From Lepidonotus clava (lineage: Eukaryota; Annelida; Polychaeta; Phyllodocida; Polynoidae): DNA of 64,000 bases. The stretch's first letter is position 1. Each line of letters opens with the position of its first letter. Positions 11,775-22,440 of this stretch are shown piece by piece. The stretch spans positions 33,086,792 through 33,150,791 of the forward strand of contig OW387135.1 in NCBI GenBank assembly GCA_936440205.1. The letters are read 5' to 3'. The notes beneath the pieces were generated by a model that saw nothing but the letters and a program-made list of their open reading frames with translations, had not been told where the DNA came from and ran no database searches. A program made the translations under genes and the position numbers.

Positions 11775-11907
11775 ACAATGCACAGATATCGCAGAACCCC
11801 TCAAGAAGAAATCGCGATGGAAAGCGGGGACGGCAGCTCTCGGAGTGCACCAATGAGCTCAATGGATGAGGCCCTATGGATCGCTCCCGGTGGAGACTAT
11901 GCTTTGG
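11775..11907 (+). CDS. Gene 2 exon 1: N-terminus of TRPV-like channel
   Basis: Acceptor GTTCTTCAG precedes ACAATGC, so a 5' UTR exon lies upstream. I take ATG at 11778 (A at -3) as the start. The reading MHRYRRTPQEEIAMESGDGS continues through SSMDEALWIAPGGDYAL and ends with one base of the next codon before the donor GG|GTAGGT. It is acidic and looks disordered, as expected of a channel N-terminal tail. It belongs to gene 2 because its phase fits the microexon at 13162 and the chain continues to the ankyrin exon. Linking it to the channel is inference from phase, strand and order. Confidence 0.6.
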
Positions 11908-12248
11908 GTAGGTTGATAAAAGGACTTCCCCTATAGAAATCAGGTTAATGGCTTTGGTTAGAGAACTAAATGACCCGTTAAAAGATATCATTTACTGTTT
12001 TGGTATGTCAAATAGGCCTATTGGTCAAAGTGTTCTCCCTGAAAAAAATGATATCGAAACAATTTAGTTTTTCTAGTGGCTATGGCTGGATTGAGGATTG
12101 CGCCCTTGGGCAGATACAGATGAATTAGAGTCTAGAGGAGTATAATGATGTGCCAAAAAAGGCAACTGTAACCTGAGTTGCACAGAACTTTAATATATAA
12201 TTATGGTCTGTGCTCATTTGGCATTCCAATGAATGCCACGACCTAAAG

Positions 12249-12283
12249 ATATGACACCACACACACACACACACACACACACA
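12249..12283. repeat. (CA)n microsatellite
   Basis: Uninterrupted CA units within the first coding intron of gene 2. Confidence 0.9.
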
Positions 12284-13161
12284 TGGAATTGCATAACATT
12301 ATTTGTCTTTTTTGACTGAAATGATAGGATATGTAAATGAGATCACAAGCTGAATCATATGTTGCTACTCACTGTTTCCTTTTTTGCATTTTATGGAATA
12401 TTTATTTAAAGTAAATATGTTGATGTTGATGGATGCAAAATCAAGTAAAATGCATAAAATTAATGGTTATTACAGGGAATTTCGATTGTGATAAATGAGT
12501 AAAATGTGGGAAAAAAGAGGGAAAAAAGGCAACAGTGTTACAGTGGAACAGTGAAAAGCAACTGTCGCTTTATACCCTGATCCGGAATGTTATTGTCCTA
12601 TTAATACACATTCTTCTGAATGTTGCTGTTGCTTTAGAAGCATAGAGATTGGCTCATAGAGCAAAAGCCCTATAGCCTAGTGTCCTTACGGCTACATGGT
12701 AATGTTGTTTTGGTAAAGCCTGTTCGGCGGTTTGGTAATCTCTGTCTGAATGTTGAGTTGACCAATTGTTAATGACTGACCTCCTGAGACTGACTCCAAT
12801 GGTTGATGGCTGGAGCTCTTATATGTTTGATACAGAATGTTTACATCAGCCTCTGTGCAGTCACACATAGTCATGCCTCACAAGCATGTCCCTGGTTTAT
12901 TATGGGGAATCCAGGCTTCTACATGTTGTTCATATGACACAGAACTACATCACTCGGTTCTGTGCATCGCATCACCATTACACTCATAAGATAAATGGGT
13001 TTGTCCCAACATCCGGGATGAGGTTGAATTGCAAACTTTTTACCACATTTCAGTTTCAATAACACAAATTCTACACAGAAATTATACATCATGACTTAAG
13101 CAATATATATTTTTTTATTTTTTTATTTCTGATTCCTTTGAATTACAAGTTCTTCCATCAG

Positions 13162-13203
13162 AAGCCATAAATAACGTATTTACATATGATGACAATGCTG
13201 CGA
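13162..13203 (+). CDS. Gene 2 exon 2: 42-nt microexon
   Basis: Acceptor TTCTTCCATCAG and donor CGA|GTAAGC bracket 42 nt in phase 1-1. It completes the split codon of exon 1 and reads E-AINNVFTYDDNAA, leaving one base that joins exon 3. Inclusion or skipping would keep the frame. It is too short for an ORF search; the support is splice signals, phase and open reading. The next 1.9 kb is AT-rich intron with no other exon that I can see. Confidence 0.55.
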
Positions 13204-15139
13204 GTAAGCTTATATTTTCTTAATAACATTTTTAAATTTCACATTGTCCATTTCATTTTGGGGTTAAATCGGTAAAGTTTCCCATAGTTTGCCCCTCTAA
13301 CATAGGGGCTTTTCTGGATTTTTGTAAATTTGGTGAATTTCATCTTAACTTTTTAGTACTTCTAAGTACTTTATCATGTGTAGGCACATTAGATTCTGTT
13401 TGATCCTTCTCTGCCTATTCATGATGTTTAATCAATTTCTTTTCCTCCTTACATAGAGGTTTTCTAAGCGATATTTTGCCTTAAGTTAAGGCATACTAAT
13501 ATGTCAACTGGCTGTTAAGTATTAAAGTAAACATAAACATTTACTTTGACACGATTTGTGAGGTTAGTCTAACACTATGGGAGTAAAGAACCGTGGAAAA
13601 CAACATAATATGTCAGTGTATTTGTTTTCAAGATATATCGGTACACACAAAATTAATAATGTTTCACTATAGGTTTCTATGGGAAAAAATTGTTCTTCAC
13701 CCCCTGAAAGATTAATCAAGTATGGTTACATATCATCTGTTGACTTATACCAATATGATTTTTGCAAATAAAAGTGGATCACTGTTGTAATGAAAGAGTT
13801 ACGACCCTCAGAAAAGAACACTTTGGCAATTCCAATATATTCCTAATTCCACTATCTCTCATTTTCACATTTTAAGTCAAAATTTGAATGATAAAGTTGT
13901 TATTTCTTTGGAAATAAAGATATTTTATACATAACTAATAGCTCTTAACATTTTCACATCAAATGGCACTGGTGTGGTCAATCACAAATCCCTTAATCTT
14001 ATTACCTTCTGGCCATACATCACTATAACACTAAGAAGTTTAAGAGGTACATTCTACGTTAAGTGTTGCATTAGAGTGGAAAAAATGTCAAGAAATCAAA
14101 AGCAAATTATCATTCTAATGTTAATATTTTCTCAAAAATATAGATATCATTTAGTCTCTTTTAAAAAAAATTGGCTCGTTAAGTCATTTCCCCTTAATGA
14201 TATAAAGCTTCAAAGACAACAATATAATATATTACTGAAAAGGCTAAAACTTACTCCAAATCTTATTTTGTATATGATTTAGAAGTATAAAAACAACAAA
14301 ACCCCTAGGTTTTTATGATATCTGTGGCAAGTCAATATCATAGAGGACTGCTGTAGCTTTTGAATGATACCAAAAATATCAAAATCCAATGATTATCAAC
14401 GAAGTTACAGGCTTTTAAAAATAGGGGTATCAGTGTTTTTGAAAATATGAAAAAATCTCTGTAAAAATCTAATATTTTATAAATATTATTAAGCTAGAAT
14501 CTCTCGTAGATACAATTTTGACATATTTGTCCAAATTGACACAAAATATAATTAGTTGCTGAAATGTGTAGTTTGATATTTTGAACATTATGAAAATAAC
14601 ATGTTATTCTGTCTTTGAAGAAATGATCAACACATAGCCATGAGGTACAGCCTCATAGCTATCATTTCAAATCTCTCGTAGATACATCTCTTGTAGATAC
14701 GTTTTTGCTATTCTGAAGCACCTGCAGCTTAAAATAATTGGTATAAATTTTCATAACGATATATTATAATGATATAGGGAGTTAGGAGAAGAACAAACAA
14801 AAGTATGGGTTTAGGCTGAAAATTGGTTATTTTGGCATCTTAAGGTATTAAGGGAAAAAATTAATTGCCTGTGGACATGTAGTTTTGAGGGTACACGTCC
14901 TTTAAACAGATTAAAAATTCAATTTTATAATGAATCTAGGTGCTAAATAACAGGTCAAATGACATTGCTTTATATCAAAATATTGGTTCCAACATAAGGA
15001 TCTTAAAAAATTGAAATGCCCAGACTAAATAAGAAAATAAAAAAAAGTATAAGCCATAACATGTTGAAGACACCCAATGCAACACTTAACATAGAATGTA
15101 CCAAGATTTGATGAGTAACACTTCTGTTTTTGTCTCAAG

Positions 15140-15348
15140 CTTTAGATGATACGCTGGATCTGTTTGAGACCGATGAGGAAAGTGTATCTCCACCCTGCAC
15201 GCCTCCGATAAGTTGGAACAATGGCACTGATGACAAAGAAGACATTGCCGATATTCCACTTTCTGCAGCCGAAAGTGTGCCGAAAGTTGAAGGTGCAGAT
15301 ATGGAACGTTGCCATGGAGATGCTCAATATCAGCGGCCTGTACTTTTG
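15140..15348 (+). CDS. Gene 2 exon 3: acidic segment ending in MITE sequence
   Basis: After the acceptor TTTTTGTCTCAAG the frame reads TLDDTLDLFETDEESVSPP, then an acidic stretch DDKEDIADIPLSAAESV, and ends in phase 0 at CTTTTG|GTATGG. The first part looks like a normal acidic, disordered N-terminal segment. From about 15256 the DNA matches one half of the MITE at 49826-50118 (reverse strand): shared GCCGAAAGTGTG, GGAGATGCTCA and TATCAGCGG, and both carry TACTTT followed by GGTAT. The MITE terminal repeat appears to supply the 5' splice site. If an earlier donor is used, the last 30 codons would not be coding, but only the 15348 donor fits the phase of the next exon. Confidence 0.55.
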
Positions 15349-15372
15349 GTATGGGGAATACTATACAGCCTT
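15256..15372 (-). mobile_element. Half-MITE overlapping gene 2 exon 3
   Basis: About 80% identical by eye to the terminal 115 bp of the MITE at 49826-50118, ending in GTATGGGGAATAC where the full copy has GTATGTGGAATAC. The other half is missing. Confidence 0.7.
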
Positions 15373-15689
15373 TAGGCTTTGGTAGACTAAATGTTGGCCA
15401 GGTTCAGTTTCATCCCCTAAAGGCTAAGACTAGTTTTTGACAATTTTGGAGGAATAGTGGCAAGATGTATCAATATAATCACAATGGGAAATGTGCAAGT
15501 CCTATTTAACAATGGCACAAATGGAGAAATAGGAATTTCCTGGTAACTATATATGAAGGATTTGGGACATGAACCAAAAATTAAAGACCTTTGACAAGTT
15601 TCTTGGGGCAATACAAATACCTCTCTTGCTCACCATAATGAAGCAATATTTAGAAAGGGACAGAGAAATAACCACATTTCTGCCATAGG

Positions 15690-15860
15690 AGTCAATGGAG
15701 GGGCGGATCCAGGAATTCAGGAAAGCGGGGGGGGGGGGGGGGGGGGCACCTCTATTAAAAAAGTCCCGGCGCCTCCTCTGGGGCCGTCAGATTTACATGA
15801 GATAAAATGATATTTAACTGCCTTTTTTTTTTTGGGGGGGGGGACACATAATCCTGGAAT
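15690..15860. repeat. G-tract dispersed repeat
   Basis: GGGGCGGATCCAGGAATTCAG is followed by a poly-G run and a second T/G tract. Same class as 6936 and 11480. Confidence 0.5.
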
Positions 15861-15894
15861 GGGAATATCCTGGGACGAATACTTTGTCTAATGG

Positions 15895-15990
15895 GGACCC
15901 TACTCATACCTACGCGGGAGCTGCGTCGGTCGTCACCGGCATGGGGGCCTACTCGTCGTTACCTGGTGGTGGGCCTACACCTCACTGAAG
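15895..15990 (+). pseudogene. Decayed copy of the Gly/Pro repeat coding unit
   Basis: Reads AGAASVVTGMGAYSSLPGGG, then PTPH and a stop. It matches the repeat VGAAPVVAGLGAYSSLPAGG of the exon at 17845. There is no usable donor after it. Probably a duplicated remnant in intron 3. Confidence 0.55.
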
Positions 15991-16269
15991 GCCCATTCGC
16001 CGTGGCCGATAATTGTGTCGCTTACAGGTCCGATAAATTTATTGCATGGAGAAGACAATCATCTCAGCCCCGATAAAATTATCGCTTCCAAGCGATATTG
16101 AAAAAGTAGCATTCATACTGAGAAGAGAGGTTTTTTTCTAGTACTTATCCCCTGCAATCGGCTGGAATTCAAACGATTCAATCTAACATGTTACATTTTA
16201 TCGCTTGCAGACGTGTCGTTTGCTTTATCGTTTGCACCAGAATTGCAAACAACAAGTCTCGGGGGTGTA

Positions 16270-16505
16270 GATGGGGGGTCCCAGTGTCCCGTGTCGAATT
16301 TAAAAAACGGCCCTGTCGCCTGTCGTTATATCTCAGTTTAAAGGCCTGTCCCATGTCGAATTTAAGAATTAACCCTGTCGCATGTCACTATCTTTTTAAA
16401 GCACATGTCGCATGTCGATTTTAAGAAAAGGGCTATGTCATTTGTCACTTAGGTTGCCATGTCCCCTGTCGATTTTAAGAAAAGGCCATGTCGCCCTGTC
16501 GCATG
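16270..16505 (+). repeat. CATGTCGAATTTAAG dispersed repeat
   Basis: Several copies of a 35-40 bp phrase (CATGTCGAATTTAAGAA, then CCCTGTCGC). The same phrase recurs at 45900-46085 and, inverted, at 50835-50970. Confidence 0.6.
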
Positions 16506-16534
16506 CACCGCGTCGGCCACGGCGAATGGGGCTT

Positions 16535-16611
16535 CAGTGGGAGCAGCGCCGGTCGTCGCCGGCTTGGGGGCCTACTCATCTCCCGGGGGGGGCACTCAGT
16601 CTTTGAAGGTA
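16535..16611 (+). pseudogene. Second partial copy of the Gly/Pro unit
   Basis: GGGGCTTCAG|TGGGAGCAGC starts a unit reading VGAAPVVAGLGAYSSPGGG, followed by CTTTGAAG|GTAGAT, which resembles a donor. It could be a small alternative exon, but its start phase does not match the end of exon 3. I treat it as duplicated debris. Confidence 0.4.
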
Positions 16612-16624
16612 GATACCAACTGCG

Positions 16625-17844
16625 AAACTACAGCCCCCCCTTTTTGGGCATGGGAATACTCTGACAGACCCCCCTTTTCAGGCTATTCCAGGGACAGCCC
16701 CCCTTTTTTGGGATAGGAATAGATCTAGTCTGACAGCCCCCCCTTTTCAGGTCTCCAAAAAGGCATTTGGGAGCATATTTGGGAAAAGGTACCTAATGAC
16801 ATATTTGGCCACCCTGTGGCTGCTAGTTCTGGAGGTTTGTTCATATTATGAAACAATCACTTAACATGCGGCTAAAAGTTATGTTATATAATTTTTCTGA
16901 AGTCCCAGGGATTTTTCTACTCTTTGTTTTATCATTCTACGATATTTAGTTCCTTCACAATCTTACATACAATATAGGCCATTATGCTCAATTTGGACCA
17001 AATCTGGCAGTATCTGGCAGAAATTGACTCTTTGTTACATTAATCATGAAATATATGGGGGAAACAATTTTTTAAGTTATTTTGTGAAAATTTTTGACTT
17101 ACATGAAATTTTCTAAGGATTCTCATGACATTAACTAAAAAATCAAAATGTTCATAAGCAATGCATCATGGGAAAATCAAAATGGAACGTTTTTAGCAGA
17201 ATTTCTGCGCATAATTTAAGTTAGTGAGTTACCATGGTTACGTTAAAAAGAATATAAAAAATGAAAAGAACATTTTTTCACAGGTAATGTTGAAAATGTT
17301 TTTACCTTCTCAAAACTGAAAACAGTGAGTGGAACAAGCACTCCTGTCAATAGTTATGGCACTTTTAATATTCTCAGAAATAAGAAAACTTAATTTCTTG
17401 ATAAACATAAGAAACCTTAAGTCGCCATAGCATGGAAGTAACGACAGCAATTGGGAATAAGGGGTTTTCAATGTACAAGAGGTGGGTAGGTTCATACATG
17501 TTTATCTCAGGTTCTATCAGGAATATTTCAAAACAGTTTGCAGCATTTAAAAGAGTAGGTTCTCTACAAAAACAATAATGCTGAAACATTTCCTCATGTT
17601 TCATGTGATTTTGTGACCTCATTAATTGGCAATAGGTACCTTTTCCCAGATACGCTCCCATTTGTTGACCAATTTTGTGGCCATTATTTGATTTTGGAAC
17701 TCAATAATTTGATTAGAAGCATTATGAAATGGTTGAATGGTATACAATAAACTGTTAATATAATGTAATGGACAATACATCATTGTCAGATCACCGTGAT
17801 AATTTGACAGCCCCCCATTTTTTACCCAAATTGGCGATTCACAG
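16625..17844. repeat. CAGCCCCCC(T)n short tandem block and intron
   Basis: CTGACAGACCCCCCTTTTCAG-type phrases repeat near 16630, 16665, 16690, 16735 and again at 17808, then plain AT-rich intron follows. No gene seen. Confidence 0.5.
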
Positions 17845-18198
17845 CTACAGCCCCCGGAGGTTCCGACCGCAGTTGGTACCCATTTTCATACCGAGTGCCC
17901 CCCCCTGGTGGGAGCAGCGCCGGTCGTCGCCGGCTTGGGGGCCTACTCATCTTTACCAGCAGGTGGGCCTTCACCTCTCTCAGTGGGAGCAGCGCCGGTC
18001 GTCACCGGGTTGGGCTCCAACATAGTGCGACGTAGAACCCAAGCCAGGAGTTGGCACCACGTGGGAGCTGCACCAGTCGTCACTGGTTCTACGCCAATGG
18101 GTCAAGGCTACCCTCCTGTTCCGCCACCTCCTGGGTTTCCATCGCAGCGGATAGGGCCAAATGGAGCCTACCTGGCTCCCCCTCAACAGGCCCAGTCC
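17845..18198 (+). CDS. Gene 2 exon 4: Gly/Pro-rich repeat segment
   Basis: Acceptor GATTCACAG and donor TCC|GTACGT bracket 354 nt (118 codons), open and in phase 0-0, fitting exon 3 and the exon at 49074. The reading opens LQPPEVPTAVG, carries three repeats of VGAAPVV(A/T)G (LGAYSSLPAGG after the first), then TPMGQGYPPVPPPPGFPSQ and PNGAYLAPPQQAQS. The composition is low-complexity Gly/Pro/Val with a polyproline patch that could bind SH3 or similar domains, as known for the proline-rich N-terminus of TRPV4; that parallel is inference. The base composition is far more GC-rich than the flanking intron, and broken copies upstream show local duplication. The exon is not proven without transcript data. 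Confidence 0.5.
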
Positions 18199-18582
18199 GT
18201 ACGTACTCCGTTTATAACAATACAAATGATTAACACAGTCTCTATCAATGAATAACTGCTATGCATTTCACTTACCCGTGGAATATTGGCAAGTAGTATG
18301 CCAGCCCCACAGACCTCTAGCAGCTCTATGACTTTTTAATGTATTTTGGTTAATTTTTCACTGAGCTATAGTAAATCCAAGTGATCTGACTATTAGGATT
18401 GAGAAGGTTTGTGACTCATTAACTAGGGGATGTGATAGCATATGAAACAATATATATATATATAATGGCAAATAAAGGATTTGTGAACCTATTGATTTCC
18501 ATTTCGGACAGTTTCATAAAGTTTTCAAATAGGCTTTGAGACAAGGGAGCTAGAGCCAATCAGTTTAACTATTACTACCACT

Positions 18583-18869
18583 GGTGCACCCTATACACCT
18601 ACACTCTCCTTCTATAAGAAGAAGAGACAAAGGAGGTCTCTACTTCTTGAAGGAGTCTAATTTCTTACCCCAACCTTACATGAGGCTCAATACTGAGACC
18701 TGCTTCTTCGTTGTGTGAGACCAGTACACCCGTCTCTCCCCGAAGAAGCAGGTCTCAGCATTAGAACCTCATGTTAGGTTGGGGTAAGAAATTAGACTCC
18801 TTCAAGAAGTAGATACCTCCTTTGTCTCAACTTTCTATAGAAGGAGAGTGTAGGTGTATAGGGTGCACC
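18583..18869. mobile_element. Foldback element, 287 bp hairpin
   Basis: GGTGCACCCTATACACCTAC at the left is inverted at the right as GTAGGTGTATAGGGTGCACC. The arms run about 120 bp each with few mismatches around a 40-bp loop. The right end abuts a CCA microsatellite with no gap. Non-coding; MITE-like. Confidence 0.85.
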
Positions 18870-18918
18870 ACCACCACCACCACCACCACCACCACCACCA
18901 CCACCACCACCACCACCA
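18868..18918. repeat. (CCA)n microsatellite
   Basis: About 16 CCA units starting at the last base of the foldback. A longer CCA tract at 48022 has the same neighbouring motif (CCAAGAAAAGGACCC). Confidence 0.9.
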
Positions 18919-18924
18919 TCCTGG

Positions 18925-19490
18925 TGTTTTTCCCGGGTCCTTTTCTTGGATTTACCTTTATCATCAAATATATAACAGTTGAAAATAGATACGTACTAGC
19001 TTTTCTGCATGAATGAACTATGGGCTATACACTACAGTTTCATAGCAAAAACGTTTAATAGATATCGTTGGTTGTTCTGTGGTATCCAGTTAAAGGGGTC
19101 ACTTTGGGTCCTTTTCTTGGATTTCAAAATTGACTGTATTTCATTGATAAATCAAAATAGAAACGTTTTTTCAACAGTGTTGTCGGTCTTCCATGCATAT
19201 TCATGCCTTTTTACAACTTTTGGGCCTTGAAATTTTTTTTCTTTCATTTGCCAAAAAAAATGAACATTTAATTTTGCACAATTTAATTATGTAGAGCAAT
19301 TTCCAAGCTTACGTACTCTACTTCTTATTTAACGTCAATCTGTTTCCAATTTAAGGTTGGAACTCTTCATTTATGCCTAGACGACAGTATTATGAAGAAA
19401 AAACACATATATATTGGTAACATTTATAGATATTGCAGGAAAATCAATGGGAAAATTGTGATAATTTTGGGTCCTTTTCTTGGATTTCAT
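18925..19490. repeat. Spaced GGGTCCTTTTCTTGGATTT boxes
   Basis: The 19-bp box occurs near 18935, 19107 and 19468 in one orientation. The complementary box is tandem at 47925-48015. The sequence between boxes is AT-rich and non-coding. The box may be the terminal motif of an element; function unknown. Confidence 0.55.
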
Positions 19491-19499
19491 ATGTATCTT

Positions 19500-19960
19500 C
19501 AAAGGCTCACACAAAGAAAAGTTTATGACAGAATGTATTGAAAATGGTTCAAAATCAGCATTATATCATAAAGAATGACATATATATTATTCAGCTTTAT
19601 TGGTTAAAAATGGTTTCTGTAATGCCCCAAAAACATGTAAAAAATCATAGTTCCGACCTTTGCCACTAGGGTTATTGAAATATCCTGTTTATATCCACTT
19701 CTGCATATGACCTTTACATCAAATACTGCCAATTTTGCAAGAATATGTTGTCTACTTAATCATTAACTTATTTCTGGTGTAAAAATATGATATAACATTA
19801 TTACAGCTATGATAAATAGCATAAAATGATAGGTTTCATAGTGGCTCCACCTGGTGGCAGATTTATGAAAAAACAACCACCACCTTTTCAAAGAAGAGGA
19901 CCCGAAAAGTAAGGGTTGTTTATTTCCCATATTTTCTGCATTTTCATCCCTCACATGCCT
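19500..19960. other. Intron, nothing recognised
   Basis: AT-rich, no repeats that I can resolve and no exon. AGAGGACCCGAAAAGTAAGG near 19893 may be a decayed relative of the GGGTCCTTTTC box. Confidence 0.5.
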
Positions 19961-19964
19961 TATC

Positions 19965-20858
19965 CACCCCTCCCCTCCTCTTGTACAGCCTCATAGGCCA
20001 TATCTACCCTTCCCCACCTCTCTTCTAATACGCTGTATCGGGCCACAGATGCCCCTCCCCACCCCTAGTACGCCTTCTGAGGCCATATCAACCCCTTTCC
20101 CCCCAGTCTGTTGCCAGTTTTGCACATGAGGAAATAGATGATGTGTTAAATGTCCCTACCCTAGTACGCCCCCTGAGGTCATATCTACCCCTCCCCTGCC
20201 CTAGTACGTCCCCTGAGGTCATATTTACCCCTCCCCTGCCCTAGTACGCCCCCTGAGGTCATATCTACCCCTCCCCTGCCGTAGTACGCCCCCTGAGGTC
20301 ATATTTACCCCTCCCCTGCCCTAGTACGCCCCTGAGGTCATATCTACCCCTCCCCTCCCCTAGTACACCCTCTGAAGTCATATCAAACCCTCACTTCCCC
20401 TAGTACGTCCCCTGAGGTCATATTTACCCCTCCCCTGCCCTAGTACGCCCCCTGAGGTCATATTTACCCCTCCCCTGCCCTAGTACGGCCCCTGAGGTCA
20501 TATTTACCCCTCCCCTCCCCTAGTACGCCCCCTGAGGTCATGTCTACCCGTCTCCTGGCCTAGTACGCCCCCTGAGGTCATATTTACCCCTCCCCTCCCC
20601 TAGTACGCCCCCTGAGGTCATATCTACCCCTCCGCTGCCCTAGTACACCCCCTGAAGTCATATCAACCCCTCACTTCCCCTAGTACATCCCCTGAGGTCA
20701 TATTTACCCTTCCCCTCCCCTAGTACGCCCCCTGAGGTCATATCTACCCCTCCCCTGCCCTAGTACACCCCCTGAAGTCATATCAACCCCTCCCCTCCCC
20801 TAGTACGTCCCCTGAGGTCATATCTGCCCCTCCCTCCCCTAGTACACCCTCTGAGGTC
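19965..20858 (+). repeat. 40-bp minisatellite, family R (+)
   Basis: About 20 units built on TAGTACGCCCCCTGAGGTCA then TATCTACCCCTCCCCTGCCC, with an exact 40-bp period over most of the block. The same family recurs at 29270 (+) and 31965 (-). Confidence 0.92.
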
Positions 20859-21060
20859 CCAAGTGGGGGGACCACCCTGGGGTCCTGGGGCCGAGACAAG
20901 GAGGGAGGAGGTGGGGGGAACACCCCTGGGGTCCTCGGGCCGGGACAAGGAGGGAGGAGGCCGAGGGGATTACCCCTGGGGTCCTGGGGCCGGGACAAGG
21001 AGGGAGGAGGCGGGGGGGACTACCTCTGGGGTATCGGGGCAGGGATATGGAGGGAGGCTT
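20858..21060 (+). repeat. Minisatellite with 45-50 bp unit
   Basis: Four units of GGGGTCCTGGGGCCGGGACA then AGGAGGGAGGAGG. G-rich on the plus strand. Confidence 0.8.
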
Positions 21061-21494
21061 TTTTAGTTAATTGCCCTAGATTCAAGAAAAATATATGAAA
21101 ACTCAAAATATGTGTAAAAATTAGTAGAATTGGCCACAACGGGGTAAATAAACCAAAATTTTACTCTACAAGATCTTTATTTATTCAGTTATCAGGAAAA
21201 ACATATTTTCTTATATATATGGTGTGCTTTCTTTTTTAGATATCACATACCATGTATTCCTGCATCTCATCAACCTGAGCATGGAGGGTACCAATGATAA
21301 AGATCAACATATACAGACATATTTTCAACATTTCTCATTACTCATTTTCCATTGAAAACATCATTATTATTTATATCTCTGACCAATTCTTAAAAATAGC
21401 ACGATTCAAGACATGTTATCCACGATATAAGCCTGAGGTGCACAATACAAATCCTAAAAATTACCAGCGTACAAGCAGCTCACCAACACCGTTT

Positions 21495-21985
21495 TCACAT
21501 AGGTCTGCCCCCTGTCCCAGCCTTCTGGAGGCCCCAGGACCAGCCTGCCCCATGTCCCGGGCCCCTGGAGGTTCCAGGGACGGCCTGTCCCCTGTCTCAG
21601 CCGCCTGGAGGCCCCAGGTTCAGCCTTTCTCCTGTCCCAGCCCCCTCGAGGCCCAGGACCAGCCCGCCACCTCTCCCAGCCCCCTGGAGGCCCCAGCTAT
21701 CTGGAAGTCCCAGGGTCAGCCAGACCCCTCTCTTGGCGTCCTGGTTGCCCTAGAGCCGTCCTGCCCCCTGTCCCAGCCTTCTGGAGGCCCCAGGGACGGC
21801 CTGCCCCCTGTCCCAGCCCCATGGAGGCCCCAGGGACGGCCTGTCCCCTGTCTCAGCCGCCTGGAGGCCCCAGGTTCGGCCTTTCTCCTGTCCCAGCCCC
21901 CTCGAGGCCCAGGACCAGCCCGCCACCTCTCCCAGCCCCCTGGAGGCCCCAGGGCCGGCCTGCCCCCTATCCCAGCCCCTTGGAA
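21495..21985 (+). repeat. 40-bp minisatellite, family Q (+)
   Basis: Units of CTGGAGGCCCCAGG, then CGGCCTGCC, then CCCTGTCCCAGCCCC. Other blocks lie at 37540 (+), 28365 (-) and 30470 (-). The 235-codon open frame across it is a repeat translation. Confidence 0.9.
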
Positions 21986-21989
21986 ATAT

Positions 21990-22165
21990 GGAAAAAGATG
22001 ATGTGTGTACCAAAATTAAATGTCCTGTAAAGTCCATAAAGTTTCTCTGTTTAAAGGTGATTAAAGCCTCCAAAATCAAATAAGGTGCAGTAAATATCAT
22101 GTAAAGGTGACAAAAGAGGGCCTTTAATCGTATTTACATCAAATGTAATGGCCAATTAAAGTTTA
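21990..22165. other. AT-rich linker with TTTAC/GTAAA words
   Basis: Repeated GTAAAGT, TTTAAAGG and CAGTAAAT words between two G/C-rich arrays. Similar linkers lie at 36230, 41990 and 44430. Confidence 0.5.
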
Positions 22166-22169
22166 TGTT

Positions 22170-22440
22170 TCATGCAGTGGTGGTATGAGACAGGGGAAGC
22201 TTAAGGCGGTATGAGACAAGGGAGGCTGGGTGAGACGGAGTAGGAGGTATGAGACAGGGGTAAACAGTATGAGACAGGGGGAGGTGGTATGAGATAGGGG
22301 GAGGCAGTATGAGATGGGGAGGCAGTATGAGACAGGGGGAGGTGGTATGAGACAAGGGAGGCAGTACGAGACAGGGGGAGGTGGTATGAGACAGGGGTAG
22401 GTGGTATGAGACAGGGGGAGGCGGTATGAGAAAGGTGAAG
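22170..22440 (+). repeat. 20-bp minisatellite GGTATGAGACAGGGGGAGGC
   Basis: About 13 units with minor changes, passing directly into the next array through GGTATCAGACAGGTGAGTCA. Confidence 0.9.

Noticed and set aside
13974-14282. 102-codon frame in gene 2 intron 2
   Set aside because: Lys/Ile/Leu-rich translation of AT-rich intron, no splice sites fitting the neighbouring phases.
21294-22001. 235-codon open frame on the plus strand
   Set aside because: It runs from AT-rich intron into the 40-bp Q array; the 'protein' is the translated minisatellite, and other frames are equally open.
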